Source of the DNA: Phoronis australis
Taxonomy: Eukaryota > Phoronida > Phoronidae
Assembly (NCBI GenBank): GCA_002633005.1
Contig: NMRA01000641.1
Span: 48,361 to 112,360 of the forward strand
Length of the DNA stretch: 64,000 bases
Reading direction: 5' to 3'
Below the pieces are notes generated by a model. It saw only the letters and a program-made list of their open reading frames with translations. It was not told the origin of the DNA and did no database searches. A program made the position numbers and the translations under genes. Each line of letters opens with the position of its first letter. Positions within the stretch are counted from its first letter, which is position 1. Positions 11,046-23,050 of this stretch are shown here, one piece after another.

Positions 11046-13049
11046 GGTCCTAGTTATTGAACTGAATATTTCCTCACGGTTCGCGCTGTTGCGGTTTCAT
11101 TTTGCTTGCATTTTGTGATTAACGTTAAACATAGGATTCGTTTCGCGCTCGTTACTACAGTTGAAAGTTTACATATAACGCGTAAACGACAAAAATTCTA
11201 ATCGATCGTGAAAAGGAATGACATTTGTACGAAATGGAATGAGTTACATTAGAGAAGAACTAAGTTTGAGAAACTACATGTGAATTGCGGCTGGAGATAA
11301 ACGAAATGCACCTCCTTTGAAACGAGTTGCATTATGAGAAAAGTTCACAGTTACTGAAATCGTCCGTGCAGGCAGTGGAACCCATTTTATTTCAAAACAC
11401 GCATTTTTTACATGATTTACATTAAACCTATCTTCTATCAAAGTAACTTGTGGTTGAGGACACAGAGCACTTCCCGTACCTTGATAAAATTTATGTCAAT
11501 ATGTTCCTCACTCATATGAGAAGGGATTGATGGGTTTAGGTAGGCTGATAAATTAAATTAACTAAATGTGCTTGTGCTTTGTATGGTTCTGTACGTTAGC
11601 ATATGTTTGACCAAACGAGCATGGTCAAATAACAATAATGAAAAATTTAGTTGAACTTGTTGTGTTTTAGACTTTCATTTTTTCAAAGTATTGTACAGTG
11701 TCTATTTTGTGGGCAATAAACGAGAATGAGTTGCGTCATTCCTTCACAAAATGTTATATTATTAAGTAGCTTATTTTTTCTCAGGACATGTTAGGTGAGC
11801 TTTAAAGGGTTCTATGCGTGAAACGTTTTATTATACACTGGAATGCGAAACACCAAAGTTTGTTATCATACACATTCTGAAGAAATAATAAACGTGTTAT
11901 GTTATTCTGCTCGGTGGTGGCTTCGTTCGGAAAAATATTGTATACGGTAACAAAGTAATGAGTGAGGAACACTTTTCACAGAAATGTTGAAACGTGAACT
12001 GGATAATTTTCAAAAACGGATATTTCACAAAAGTGACGTTCTCAGTGTGTAGAAGTAATTCTGCATGCACCAATATAAAGTGCTAAATGGTCTCCTAGCA
12101 ATGACAAGGTGGGTCATGATAAGCTTTGGCTAATGAAAACTATAACAGCGTTATTTTCCCCACTTTTCTAAAGATCAAAAGATCCTCTTACATACGAGAC
12201 GGTGCGAGAAGTAATCTTTAACAAAAATGAAAACAGGTAAATGCGTTCACTTAGTGCCTTTAGTTTCTAAATGGCAAAATATGATCTTTCAAAAACGAAA
12301 AGAAGTGGAAAAGAGAAACTTTCACATAATTGGGAAAATGTAGATGGGCTCCTTCTCTATTCTGTGAAAGTCATCTCTAAAAATAGGAAAGTTACCTGAA
12401 AGACAGCCTTTCAAGAAGTTGGAAATATTTAAAATGATTCTCTTTCACCATATTAACCAGTCAAAGGTCATCTGTCAAAGTCAAACAGGTTGTAGAAAAA
12501 TAACGTTTCATAGAATTGAAAAGATACAAATAGGTTCATTTTTCACTTTATAAAATGTACAGAAATGCATATCTGTTTCGAGCTTGCGTAGGAAAGGCTG
12601 ATAAAGAGAAACAAAATGTAATCTTTTGTTCACCTTTTCGTGGTTGTAAAAGTCAAAGTTTCGTGCAGTGCCTGGGAACGAAGTGAAGTAACATGAAGCT
12701 GACAAGTAGCTTAAAGGGTATTATTCATGTTCTTCATGGATGATCATTCATATTACATATTTGCAATGTTGCAGTACTGAAAATACAGTGCATTTTTAAT
12801 TTATTTGATATAAATGTTCTTAAAGATTCATACACCAAGTTTTAGCTGAAAAAAAATTTTGAACACCATTTTGCTCTGTTCAGTTTGTACAAACTGAAGG
12901 TCAAGAAGTTACAAGATACACGTGCAATCTCTATAACGGTTTAATTATCCACGATAAGAAATTAGCTCGCGTCGACCTGAAAGAGAGCAGTCATAAAAAT
13001 CCGTAGATCATAAAAATAAGATCATAACATGCGCGCACCCAGAGGGGGA
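11046..13049. other. Unassigned AT-rich stretch
   Basis: No convincing open frame or repeat family seen. About 12160-12700 alternates AAAG/CTTT-rich motifs in a loosely repetitive way, but no clean period could be established by eye. Confidence 0.5.
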
Positions 13050-13069
13050 GGGGGCTCGAACGAGCCCCC
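13050..13069. repeat. 20-bp GC-rich palindrome
   Basis: GGGGGCTCGAACGAGCCCCC is a perfect palindrome in AT-rich DNA. Its half CGAGCCCCCCAT recurs about 150 bp later, just before the large foldback element. Confidence 0.7.
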
Positions 13070-13228
13070 CATTTGGCGAAACGGTCCGCAATCGAGAGAC
13101 AAAAAGTCCGAGAAAATGGGACAAATGTCCATTAAAGAACACGGGGGTGCTCCCGTTTTTTTAGTCTAACCGCTCTTTTGGTAGCAAAAGGCCAGCAACG
13201 TCAGGAATTCGAGCCCCCCATATTGAAG

Positions 13229-13887
13229 GCAGTAAGTCATTTCCAGACAATGTCTGTCATAGACTGCAACAATAAGTTTATCATAGGTCAGGAAAACACA
13301 AATTGTTCGCTCTGAATCAAAAAGTAAGACTTTTCCTCGCAAAACCGTACAATTAGGGTCGGCTCAACCCACCATTGAGGGTAAAATTAATTAAACAGAA
13401 ACCTTTAAAAGATGCTTAAAGGTTATCACGATATTTAAAGGCGCCAGAGCCGTGTTGAGAAGGCTGTAAAACTGTGTGAAAATCATTGAAAAATACTCTC
13501 TATGAACAATCCAGGTGCTCGGCCGCTGGGAGAGCAAAATTGGGCACCTGCCAGTCTGTAAGAATTAGATATCGATCTCATACTTACGGAAATTAAAGTG
13601 CTATTTGATTCATAGAGAGTATTTTTCAATGATTCTCACACAGTTTTACAGCCTTCTCAACACGGCTCTGGCGCCTTTAAATATCGTGATAACCTTTAAG
13701 CATCTTTTAACGGTTTCTGTTTAATTAATTTTACCCTCAATGGTGGGTTGAGCCGAGCCTAATTGCACGGTTTTGCGAGGAAAAGTCTTAGCTTTTTGAT
13801 TCAGAGCGAACAATTTGTGTTTCCCTGACCTATGATAAACTTATTGTTGCAGTCTATGACAGACATTGTCTGGAAATGACTTACTGC
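13229..13887. mobile_element. 659-bp foldback element with ~278-bp arms
   Basis: Positions 13229-13506 and 13609-13887 are nearly exact inverted copies with a few substitutions and one-base indels, around a 102-bp spacer. Both outer ends read GCAGTAAGTCATTTCC inward. The structure fits a foldback or snap-back MITE, or a recent inverted duplication. The arms contain no recognisable coding domain. Confidence 0.85.
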
Positions 13888-14801
13888 TGGGACCACTTTG
13901 TTCTAAACGGTCGACAACGAAAAGCAACCTATTGTGGCAGTCATACCATGTGAAGCTGACACACGAAGACTTCATCGGATAAGTAACTGAGCTTTTCATG
14001 TGCAATTCACAGACGACCACCGTCGAGCTTTGGGATGGCATGTGAGAAGACTTTTTAACATAAGAAACACTATTTCAGTGTGTAAGTTATATCTGCAGAA
14101 AACAAAATATCGCAGTACATTTTAGGAGCAATTTTGTGCTCATCTGCTCGCTTAAATCGGTAACTGTGGAAATGGTGAGAATTTCAAGCTGTCAGATTAT
14201 TTTGTTGCAGAGATGAGGTTCTCATGATGAAAACGACTGGATATCAGTCATTGTTCATGAGGGATTTGCCCGCAAGTCCAAGTCTGTTGAAGAGTTTACT
14301 ATGTAACTTGACACTATAATCAAACACTTTTATAGTGAATCTCTGGACAGTTACAATGATGACGACCTGAGAGATGATATATTTAATAGTACTCCAGAAA
14401 ACAATGTTTTGCTTTCCAAGTGAGAAAACTCAATTAGGAAATGTTGAATATGACAAGGGCTTGAGGAAGACGTTAAAAAATGTCTCTAAAGATATAATCA
14501 CAGCAGAATTGCTGGATAATTGCTACCAGGGCCATATATCATATCATAGATGAGCACACTATGGATATTATTGTAATGAGTAGCAACTACATCGGAATAC
14601 TTAGCGTGTTTGTGTCAGGAACTGTTCTCTCTTCGTGCATGGAGTTCTGCCTTTATTGGGTTATGGTTCGTCTATCATGCCAGAGGTCTGCAAGTACAGT
14701 GCATGAGGCTTGGTCCATTTGTGCGTGGCTTGCTTCTTCAAGCAGGTATGCGGTTGAGTGATTTGGATGGATTCGTGTTTGGTGACATTTGGTGAGCAGT
14801 C
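13888..14801. other. Unassigned stretch
   Basis: Short open frames only (around 14561-14795). Nothing recognisable on either strand. Confidence 0.5.
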
Positions 14802-15273
14802 TCATTCTGGAGTCTGATGGTAGAAGTAGGTTTTCTTGTGCTTTGCCGAATGGACGATGGCAATTGCTTCAGGTAACAGTCGCTGGTATACACAGTGTGC
14901 ATGTAACTCAACACTGGACATCAAAGCCGTCTGAGTAATATGTATGAATCCATTCCAGGGTTATGAGATTATATTGGTCTTGAAACTCAAGTATGGTTTC
15001 CTTGTCTTCTGCTGTACAAGAGTTTGATGTTCCACTCCGTTTTGAGATTAGCAGGTGGGTTGTCTTATTCGATCCATTGTTAGGTTTACCAGTCAAGATT
15101 CCACAAGTTTCAATGTTTATTCTTGCATCGTTTGTAGTGTATTTTACAACTAGTTTAACCAGATCAGATGGAATTACGATCTGGTCAAACACACTATCAT
15201 CAGGGTTAGGGTATGCGATGGCAAATATGTTGCTATCTAGAGGCAAGCCTCGGGATTTTGGGGAAATTTCCAA
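14802..15273 (-). pseudogene. AMSH/STAMBP-like JAMM deubiquitinase pseudogene
   Basis: AMSH proteins are endosome-associated JAMM metalloproteases that cleave K63-linked ubiquitin. The first 121 codons contain the typical run IPSDLVKLV, ETCGILTGK, HLLISKRSGTS and LITLEWIHT. At about 14935-14942 a two-base loss shifts the frame exactly where the zinc-binding His-x-His-Pro should be, leaving HTY and then a stop. Downstream in the shifted frame the family sequence resumes ([14 protein letters not shown], then LLPEAIAIV) up to a stop at 14802-14804. No intron interrupts the domain. That, the lost catalytic motif and the repeat-rich setting suggest a retrocopy. Upstream AMSH regions (SH3-binding, MIT) were not found. 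Confidence 0.8.
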
Positions 15274-15619
15274 GAGGTTTTGCCCATGTCATAAACCTGA
15301 GACGAGTGTACGACTTGTTTTCTCACACGAACCATAAAAACGATTTTTTGCCGAAAAACTCGGCGTGCTTAAAACTTTCAACGACATGACGCAACTTTTG
15401 TAAAAACACGCTTGCGTAATGTAAAGTAATTCAGTTTCTTTTATTAACAGTTTTATTTTATGCTTAACAATTGTAAATTTCATTCAGCTTTAGTAGAAAA
15501 TATTCAAGTTAGAATCTGATAAATAGTCTTTGAAGTTGTAATATTAAAACTTAAAAAATAAAAGCCAGCAAGGCTAACCCGCTCGTGAGCATTGCCTTGA
15601 GACAGCACAGTTAAACATC

Positions 15620-16545
15620 TCCAGACAACTGTTGAAGTGTTGTCTGAGATGAAGTGAGTATAATTCTCAGTTGAACGCTGTTCATTCATTATGATTCATG
15701 ATTCATTGTTGCCGATTTTGTCTCCATTGTATTTATTCAGTGTCTGATATGAGATTGTCGTTAAAGTAATTTAATGTTTTTTAACCCTTTTGACAAAAAT
15801 AATCTTGCATGGGCGGCGCACCATAGGGGGTGGAGGACTATAGTCGCCACTTATTTCAGGGCTGCACAGCCCATGTCTTTATGTAATAAATTCGAATTTT
15901 GAGTTTTGTTGCATGAGACCAAGGAGTGTAGTCCAATAGGAGTATTTACTTATGAGTTCGCTGTTATCGCTACTACTAGCGCCGCCAAGTAGCGAATAAG
16001 CAACGTGAGTGGGTTTCCATTCTTTTAACTCACCACACGCCGACGGTAAGTTCTTCCGTCGTCTCTAAAAACAGACATTTAACTATCGTGTTTTCTTGCA
16101 CTGAGCATGTTCACATTATTGAGGGAAATTAGGTCTAGACCTAATAAAAACGCCAATGAATAAAGTTTTCTCTTGTCAATCAGTGTCAATGGTGCAAACT
16201 TCATACGAGCAACGAACTTGATGGTAAAGATTTCCATGGTTACATGTTATTATCCGCTACTCTGAATGTTCACTTCTTCGAAAGTTCGCTACCTTCGAAA
16301 GTTCATTACTTCGATTGTCTACAATTTCGCCAGTTCATTACTCTGATTGTCTGCTAATGAGTCGGAACTGACTCGAATAAAGTATGGTATTTGCGTCCAT
16401 TTAGTAACCATTTAAAAGGTGTGCAAGAGTATTTCTTAAAACAATTTGATGCAAATTAATGAGCTCAATTCCTATCATTGCCGATCGCGATTCTTGAATC
16501 TAACTAACGAATCATTGTCAAGCAGGGACAGGGCTGCGGCGGCTA
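15620..16545 (+). repeat. Dispersed ~0.9-kb repeat (family B), intact copy
   Basis: The same sequence occurs inverted near the right of the window, split into 57845-58405 / 58706-58765 and 60945-61325. Shared landmarks are CAACTGTTGAAGTGTTG, TACTACTAGCGCCGCC-like sequence, AGGTCTAGACCTAAT and CTAACTAACGAATCATTG. It contains a GGGCGGCGC MITE (15808-15876) and a degenerate CTTCGAAAG repeat (16262-16340). No protein family is recognised. Confidence 0.7.
15808..15876. mobile_element. GGGCGGCGC MITE, copy 2
   Basis: Ends ATGGGCGGCGCACCATAG and GCTGCACAGCCCAT around a short spacer. The inverted partner is at about 61067-61135, so the MITE was present before the family-B repeat spread. Confidence 0.55.
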
Positions 16546-16995
16546 ACGGTGGTTAATTTGCAAGGTCCAAGTATGTTAAACTGTAATAATATCTTCAAGG
16601 CATCGTTATTTAGATGTATTTATTCAAATTATCGTATAATTGTATCTTCAGTTATTTTAAAAAAGTGAAAATAAAAAATCCGCGAAATGTTGACCTTTGA
16701 CACCGTGACATGGTGTTGGGGAACACAAACTAGATCATATCCCACAATGCAGTTCACCGCCATTATACCACAATAGACGACGAAAAAAGACCGTTTAATT
16801 TTGGCGTATTTTAGCACCACCCAGGTGGAAGGCGTGAGCCCACTTTAATTCCCAAAAGACAAGCCTCTGGCCAAGAAACGGTACGTTTTCGTGTGCTCTG
16901 TTCGTCTGAAAAACGACTGTCGAGTCAGCCATATGTGCCAGAGCCAAACTTTGCTCCGACCATTTTGAGGGCGGCTGCTTCGACGACAATTACAT

Positions 16996-17024
16996 CATGA
17001 AGGTTGAAGCTGGTCTTGTAAAAA
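16996..17024 (+). other. Possible first coding exon with strong splice donor
   Basis: An ATG in a GC-richer pocket opens a 10-codon frame that meets AAAAG|GTAAGT, a near-consensus metazoan splice donor, at 17024/17025. No downstream exon could be joined in frame with confidence. The 68-codon frame at 17506-17712 lies after a pyrimidine-rich tract, but its phase does not fit simply. Treat this as a hint of a small gene only. Confidence 0.2.
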
Positions 17025-17505
17025 GGTAAGTTATCCTTTGATGTCTAAGAATTCATGACGCCATCGCAGTGCCTGAATAATAACAATCTTTTTTCACAAT
17101 CACTATAGTTCTCAAGTGTTTGAAAATCTGTTGTTTTTCTTTGAAAGATTTAGTTATAAATGGGATAAAACTAAAAGCGATAGCAAAGATGATCTAAAAA
17201 AATGCATGTGTTTTGAAAAGAATGCAGACTATGAATAAAAAAACACGATGGTAACTTAAATGCAAGGTTTTGATTATTGCATTTAAGTTTGATTATTTCA
17301 GTAATCTGCTTAAAAAACAGGATTAAAATCTAGTTTTGGCATTTGCTTGAAGGCTATAAAAGTAGGCGAAAACTTGCAATTAGATATCGTCGTGTTTTAC
17401 TTTAGTCATGGACTACTCTTGATTCAAATATTTTTTACTTTTGAATTGCTGCTGTTGCGCTTTTCAGAATATGTAAATGAAGTAAGGGAGAATACCTAGT
17501 TCTTA

Positions 17506-17712
17506 ATGCGAAACAAAAGAGAATATGGTGATCGTGAAATTCGCTTAGAAATTGATGCCTCTCGAATGCCGACTGCTGATGCTCCAGATGTGTTCAAGGA
17601 GGATGCCGTGGCACAAATGAAGATCCGTTATCCAGATAAACTCACACTGGCTGCTTTGTCAATGGACAGCACTGGCATGTCTTTCAGTCACATATATGAC
17701 AGTCACTACTAA
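17506..17712 (+). CDS. Small unrecognised ORF (68 codons)
   Basis: A clean frame from ATG to TAA with balanced amino-acid use (EIRLEIDASRMPTADAPDVF and onward). A TAG at 17497-17499 precedes it in frame and could be a splice acceptor rather than a stop. I do not recognise the protein. It may be the last exon of a gene starting near 16996, a captured transposon fragment, or chance. Confidence 0.2.
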   Translation: MRNKREYGDREIRLEIDASRMPTADAPDVFKEDAVAQMKIRYPDKLTLAALSMDSTGMSFSHIYDSHY

Positions 17713-18559
17713 TGTTTCAGATTAAATTTTTGATTGTGTTACAGATAGCAATGCCAGAGTGTTTATAGTGCCAGTACTGGAAATTGTGAAAAGCTCTTGT
17801 GTGTGGCATTCGCCTGTCGGGTTTGTAAAGATAAACTCCTGATATACTATGTTCGTATATTGAAACATTTCAATGTTTCTTCAATACAATGACTATAAAT
17901 ATTATGGCATAGCTTTTTAGGTATATTTGATTTGCAGTAAACTGTTGAGGTCCCATACAGTGCATGAGTATAGGGAAACTTTCTTAAGTGGGGGTGAAAA
18001 GTTACCTGTTTAGGTGGTCAGTCTTTTCGTGCTACAATATCATCCAAATTGTACATAGAATAATCACTTGCACAGAATTCGAACATTTTCTTGGGAATAT
18101 TTGTGTGAATGGTGCAAGCACTCCCTCCAGATTTCTCATTTCCTACAAACGTGCATACTTTTTGAGTTTTTATACCATGCCATAGACATCTAAAGCTATT
18201 GCATACTGGAGCTGTGTCGTGTTAGTTGATGTCAGTAAAACTCGCTAAGATGGTTCCAGATATTTCATTAAAAAAACGTTATTTGAAGGCATTAGGGCCT
18301 ACTGCGGAATTCATGCATGCTAACCTTTCTAAAGTTCCCACGGCAACACTACCAATTTAGAGAGCTCTTCTGTATAAGAAGAGGGCAAGAGATTTAGTCT
18401 CGACCTCAGACAATGGCCCAGATTCAAAATTTATTTTTTATGTAACAGCCAAACTGTCGAATGTGTTCACTTCAAGCACACAAACTGGATTCCAATTAGA
18501 CCAATTCCTCTGTTTACCTAGGTAAACGACAACTGATGTTGAGTTTAGAGGTTTATAAT
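17713..18559. other. Unassigned stretch upstream of the gypsy LTR
   Basis: AT-rich, no recognisable gene or repeat. The left flank of the LTR ends at TTTATAAT. Confidence 0.5.
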
Positions 18560-19465
18560 TGTCAGTATATAGACTGACACTATTTTTAATTGTATTGTTT
18601 TGTTGTTCTGTTTGATTGGCATGACCCCTGAGTTCAGTACAATGATGATATAATTTATTTACTACAGTATAATGTGGAACTTTATAGAAGACTCTAGCAT
18701 GACAGTGATTAATGCAGTCTCGAATATTCTAGAGACTAGTACATGTTTGTAGAATGATTGGGTAGATTTCCGGAAAGTTCTAGGATGTGCTTGAATTGGT
18801 GAAAAGTTCAAGAACAATGCATTAGTCTATAAATATACAAGCACGGGTTTGTATTAGTCAGAGAAAAGCAGAAAGTAACGCAGTTAAGCAGTTGAAGAGT
18901 TGCGGTGAATAGAGTCAGCAGTTGCAGCGACAGTCAATAGAGCGCCAGCTATAAAGGCAGCAGGTTATTTGAATCAGCGAGTGTAACAGTTTCTGTCTCA
19001 GAAGTTCATTACAAGTCAAGGCTTCACAGCATTGGCTGGAGCATAGATCAGACATTACGTCGGACGTTTTGTTTGAGTAGGCTTGTGAACTTAGGGCCGA
19101 GATTAATTGTTGTAATTATGTGGGTGTCGGTTGGCCGAGAGGACACACAAGTTCGGGCCTATTAACACGGTGCAAGAGCAAAGTCTGGAGGATACTCACA
19201 TTGCGTCCGCACAGGACGGCAGCGAACTCCAGAAGGCCCAGACGATCTTGTCACGTGGTCTTCATGGGTGACTCGTCACGTGGTAGGAGTGTGACCTCGG
19301 CTGGGCTCTTCTGGCGTTAGATGTCGCACCAGGCCAAGACCAACATTGACACGAAAAGGACATCACAACATAGAGACGCCACAGCCGAGACTGACGTCGA
19401 CATTTACTACATAATAAAGGATTAACTCGAACCAGTCTTCAGTCTATCGTCGCACCGAAAGCTAT
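18560..19465 (+). repeat. 5' LTR of the Gmr1-like gypsy element
   Basis: Begins TGTCAGTATATAGAC. The same start recurs at 25183 (plus) and at 26688 (minus). A TATA-like TATAAATATACAAGC lies near 18830 and an AATAAAGG signal near 19415. Compared with the inverted copy, this LTR carries about 320 extra bases (~19092-19415) just before that signal. The right border is approximate, because the sequence that could act as primer-binding site (near 19466-19490) differs between copies. Confidence 0.7.
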
Positions 19466-19571
19466 TAGCACCAGTTGGTAACCACCTGCGCCTACCCACA
19501 CACTGGGAGAACGTGACAAATGGCGAGCACGCCAGGAGCTTACTGACGGTAACAAGGTGTGATGAAGTGGA

Positions 19572-20490
19572 TTGTTGGAATTAGCGACTCACTATGGAGA
19601 CAAGATATCAACTAAGGGAGCCCTCGGACAAGAAATGGGTCTGCAGGGAGACGACCTCAGACAGTTTGTGGAGAAACAAAAAGCTGAGGCTGAGGTTGAG
19701 ACGGAGGAGAGAAAACAAGCTCAGGAGGCTGAAGAGAGAAGGCAAGCGCGAGAGGCTGAGGCCGAGGAGAGGAGGCAAGCCCGCGAAGCCGAACAGCAGA
19801 TGGAGAGAGAAGGAATTGAGCATGAGAGGGCGGTTACCCAGTTGGGGCAACTGGGGGCGTGAAACCGAAGCTACCCAAGTTTGATAAAAAGCAGGACGAT
19901 ATGGACAATTTCCTGGAAAGATTTTAAAGGCACGAAGAGATCCAGGGTTGGACCCAGAGTGAATGGGCAATTAGTCTCAGTCCCTTGTTAACCAGGCAAG
20001 GGCGTACTGGTTCACGCTAGCCTTCCAATGGCTGAGACCCTTGCTGAAGCAATATGAGCCGACGGAGGAGGGCTTCTGCAGGCATTCCCGAGAAGCAAGG
20101 GTTGAGAAGGGCGACACAGCTTACCAGTTTGTGGCCCGAATACAGTGCTACCTAGCCAGGTGGATCGACATGTTCGACCGTGGCAAAGACTTTGCTGAGT
20201 TGAGAGACCTGTTAATGTGTGAGCAGTTCTTTAACACCTGTACTAAGGACTTGGCTTTGTTCCTGCGACAACGGACACCCAAATCTGTTTCAGAGATGGT
20301 CGGCTTAGCAGAGAGATATATTGAGGCCCAAGGAAACGAAAAAGTCTCAAGATTGACCAGTCAAGACAGACACCAAGAGATTCGACCATACGAAAACTGA
20401 CCTCACAGAGGAAAGGTTTTCATCTGCCATAAAGCTGGACACCTGGCTAGAGACTGTCGGAAGAGGACACAGGGGAAGCAACACCAAAAG
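19572..20490 (+). pseudogene. gag-like region of the Gmr1-like element
   Basis: The first frame (19572-19862) begins with a short helix and then a long E/R/Q-rich coiled coil. A frame change follows, leading into PKFDKKQDDMDNFLERF, typical of retroelement gag before the capsid-like core. A second frame (20041-20400) covers the capsid-like part ending TPKSVSEMVGLAERYIEAQG. Just beyond, CHKAGHLARDC matches a CCHC zinc knuckle, although its first cysteine appears lost. Several stops and shifts break the gene. Gag would form the particle and package RNA. Confidence 0.7.
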
Positions 20491-20559
20491 TGAGCTGCGG
20501 TCAGCCACTGAGGTTCTTAGAGTAAGGAGGAGTCGGTGAAGCGTGCTAACACAGAACGC

Positions 20560-21100
20560 GCCTTCAAAAGAAACCTGCGTCTGAAGGATTGGTATGTTGG
20601 CACGAAGAAGGTCTCAGTGTTGAGAGACACAGCTGCACAACCATTGTGGCTCTATCCAGTCTAATCGAACCAGCAGATATGACCTGCCGGAAGTGGTCAT
20701 GCGAGTTGGTGGACTCTACCATGAGACGGCTGCCTGTCGCCAAGATCAACATCAAGATACCGTAATACACGGGAGAAGTGTTTGCGATGTGCATGGAGCG
20801 TCCATTGGCCAATTTGATTATCTGGCGCCTCGGACCCAGGGGATGTTGAGCGATAGCAGACGGCAACTACATTCAGCGAGGACGGTAAGGCAATAAACAG
20901 GTGGAGGGTCCAAAAGAAGACTCTCAAAAGGGCACTACTTCCCAAGAGGATAACCCAGTGACCTCAACTCCAGAGGGAGAAGAGGTGGCCGACGTGTCGG
21001 TAGGAACGGATCCTGATGAAGCCAGCAGGGAAGCGGTAGCAGTGACTACCAGGGCTCAGGCAGAGCGAAAAAAGCGGACATCAAGCCGTTAGCTGTGTCT
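20560..21100 (+). pseudogene. Retroviral-type aspartic protease remnant and linker
   Basis: Around 20620 the sequence encodes VLRDTA, matching the D-T-G active-site region of gypsy proteases but with alanine for glycine. About 35 codons on, after a shift, VAKINIKIP and then MERPLANLIIW follow family spacing. A hydrophilic linker frame (20901-21092, rich in E, T and D) leads toward the integrase. Stops and frameshifts make it non-functional. Confidence 0.55.
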
Positions 21101-21280
21101 CCCGCCATACAATAGGTGGGACTAAAGCAGTTCAAAGAAGCCCAGCATGAAGACTCATCAATGAAAAAGCTGTGGAGCCAGCTGAAGCCATGGTTCAGCG
21201 ACAAACCAAAGGCAAGAGGTGATTGAGATTCAACGAGGAATAACCTATCGGACGTTCAAGAAGATTAAGACGGTGACGAG

Positions 21281-22310
21281 GTGAAACAAGTTGTCGCACC
21301 GTGCAGTTTACGGAAGTCCGTGATGAGGCTCGCTCATGAGGCTATACTTGGTGGACACCTCGGTGTTAGGAAGACAACTGGCCGTATCACCAGCAACTTC
21401 TACTGGCCAGGAGTGGCATCAGGAGTGACCCGATTCTTCAGGTCATGCGACATCTGCCAGAAGACAATCCCAAAGGTCGAGTGTCCAAGGTACCCCTGGG
21501 AGAGATGCCTTTGATGGATCGCGATTGATCTGATTGGCCCTATAGCTCCAGTTTCCGACAAGGGAAACAGATGTAGATTTCGCTACCAGGTACCCAGAAG
21601 CAGTGGCGCTACCGAAGATTGAGACAGAGCGTGTGGCTGAAGCATTGTTAGAGGTCTTCAGTAGAGTAGGGTTCCACCGAGAGATCCTGAGTAATCGTGG
21701 AACGCAGTTCACAGCGGAACTGATGAAGGAGGTAAGCAGGCTTGTGAGTGCACAAGAGCTGTACACGACCCCTTACAATCCAAGCTGTAATGTGCTTTGT
21801 GAAAGAATCAACGGTGTTCTAAAAACCATGATGAAGAAGATGTGTCAAGAAAGACCAAAGGACTGGGACCGGTATCTGCCAGCTGTTTGCTTACCGGGAA
21901 GTCCCACAATCAAGCACAGGATTTTCACCCTTTGAATTGCTATATGGCAGGACATTAAGAGGTCCAATGCAAATCCTGAATGAACTCTAGACTGGGGAAG
22001 ACAGCAACGAAGTCCGAAATACTAACCTTTAGAAGAGACTGCGAGTTGGCAAGAAAAAGCTTGTATAATGCACAGGGTATTCACAAGCATTACTACGTCA
22101 AGAAGGCCAGGCATAGGCAATTTCGAGTGGGACAAAGAGTGTTGGTATTACTTCCCACAGACCACAATAAACTTATTCTGCATTGAAAAGGGTCTTACGA
22201 AGAAAAAGTCAATCGTATGGACTACAGAATCAACATGAACGGCAAGATTAAGATCTTCCATGCCAATCTGTTGAAGACGCATCACAAACGCGAGACAGAC
22301 AACGTCGCAC
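21281..22310 (+). pseudogene. Integrase (zinc-binding, DDE core, C-terminal) upstream of RT
   Basis: The first frame (21281-21514) has the HH-CC zinc module: HEAILGGH, then CDIC, with the typical FYWPG between. The first core aspartate is in IDLIGPI near 21525. The second frame (21603-21935) has ILSNRGTQF, where the catalytic aspartate of the usual SDRGTQF is replaced by asparagine, and then CERINGVLK with the glutamate. A C-terminal frame (21980-22186) includes FRVGQRVLVLLP, and MNGKIKIFHANLLKTHHKRE follows after a shift. The chain runs into the RT linker without a gap, so the order is not a simple inversion or insertion. Confidence 0.8.
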
Positions 22311-22377
22311 ATAAAGATGAAGCGATCGGTGCGGTGTTTTAAAATTGAAGAGCGTGTGACTGACGAAGCGAACCTTC

Positions 22378-23050
22378 TTGATGAAGGCGGTTCACAACGA
22401 GACCTACAAAGACGTAAAGCTATGTGATTCCTTGACGTCAGAACTGGGTGAACAGGCACTACAGCTCCTATGTGACTACCGTGGTATCTTCACCAATCAG
22501 CCTGGAGAGACTGATTTGGCCAGCCACGTCATCGAATTGACGACAGAACAAACGGTGTGAGAGAGACCACGTCAGATGCTGTACACTACTCAAGATCTAG
22601 TGAAGAAGGAAGAGCAGGGGATGTTAAAGATGAACATCGCTGAGCCTTCCACTTCAGCTTACAGCTCTCATGTAGTGTTGGTTCCGTTTTGATTACTGGC
22701 GGCTGAATGCAGTGACCAAATTTGACAACGAGCCCATGGGTTATCCTGAAGCTATTATGGCGACCCTGCATAGTCAACATTTCGTCTCGAAATTCGACTT
22801 CACAAAGGACTACTGACAAATTCCCATGGATGAGGCTAGTAAAGAGTAAACCGCAGTTGTGACTCCAGGAGGCCGTTACCAGTTCCGCAGAATGCCGTTT
22901 GGCTTGTTGAATTCAGCAGCCACATTCAACAGGATGATGAGAAGGATGTTGGCAGGGTCAGATAATATCAGGCAGTATGTCGACGATATTCTACTTCACA
23001 ATGGGACCTGGGAAGAACATCTCCGCACACTGAGAGAATAGTTCCAGAGG
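22378..23050 (+). pseudogene. Reverse transcriptase of the Gmr1-like element
   Basis: A linker with LLCDYRGIFTNQPGETDL precedes the RT fingers (EPSTSAYSSHVVLV near 22645). The palm is FVSKFDFTKDY (first aspartate near 22798), then an in-frame stop. YQFRRMPFGLLNSAATFNRM comes next, and the catalytic box YVDDIL is intact near 22977-22994. A tail ending EEHLRTLRE stops at 23041. At least three stops or shifts interrupt it. RT would copy the element RNA into DNA. Confidence 0.85.

Noticed and set aside
14993-15337. 114-codon plus-strand frame overlapping the AMSH-like pseudogene.
   Set aside because: It is the antisense of a recognisable JAMM domain and has no family similarity of its own.
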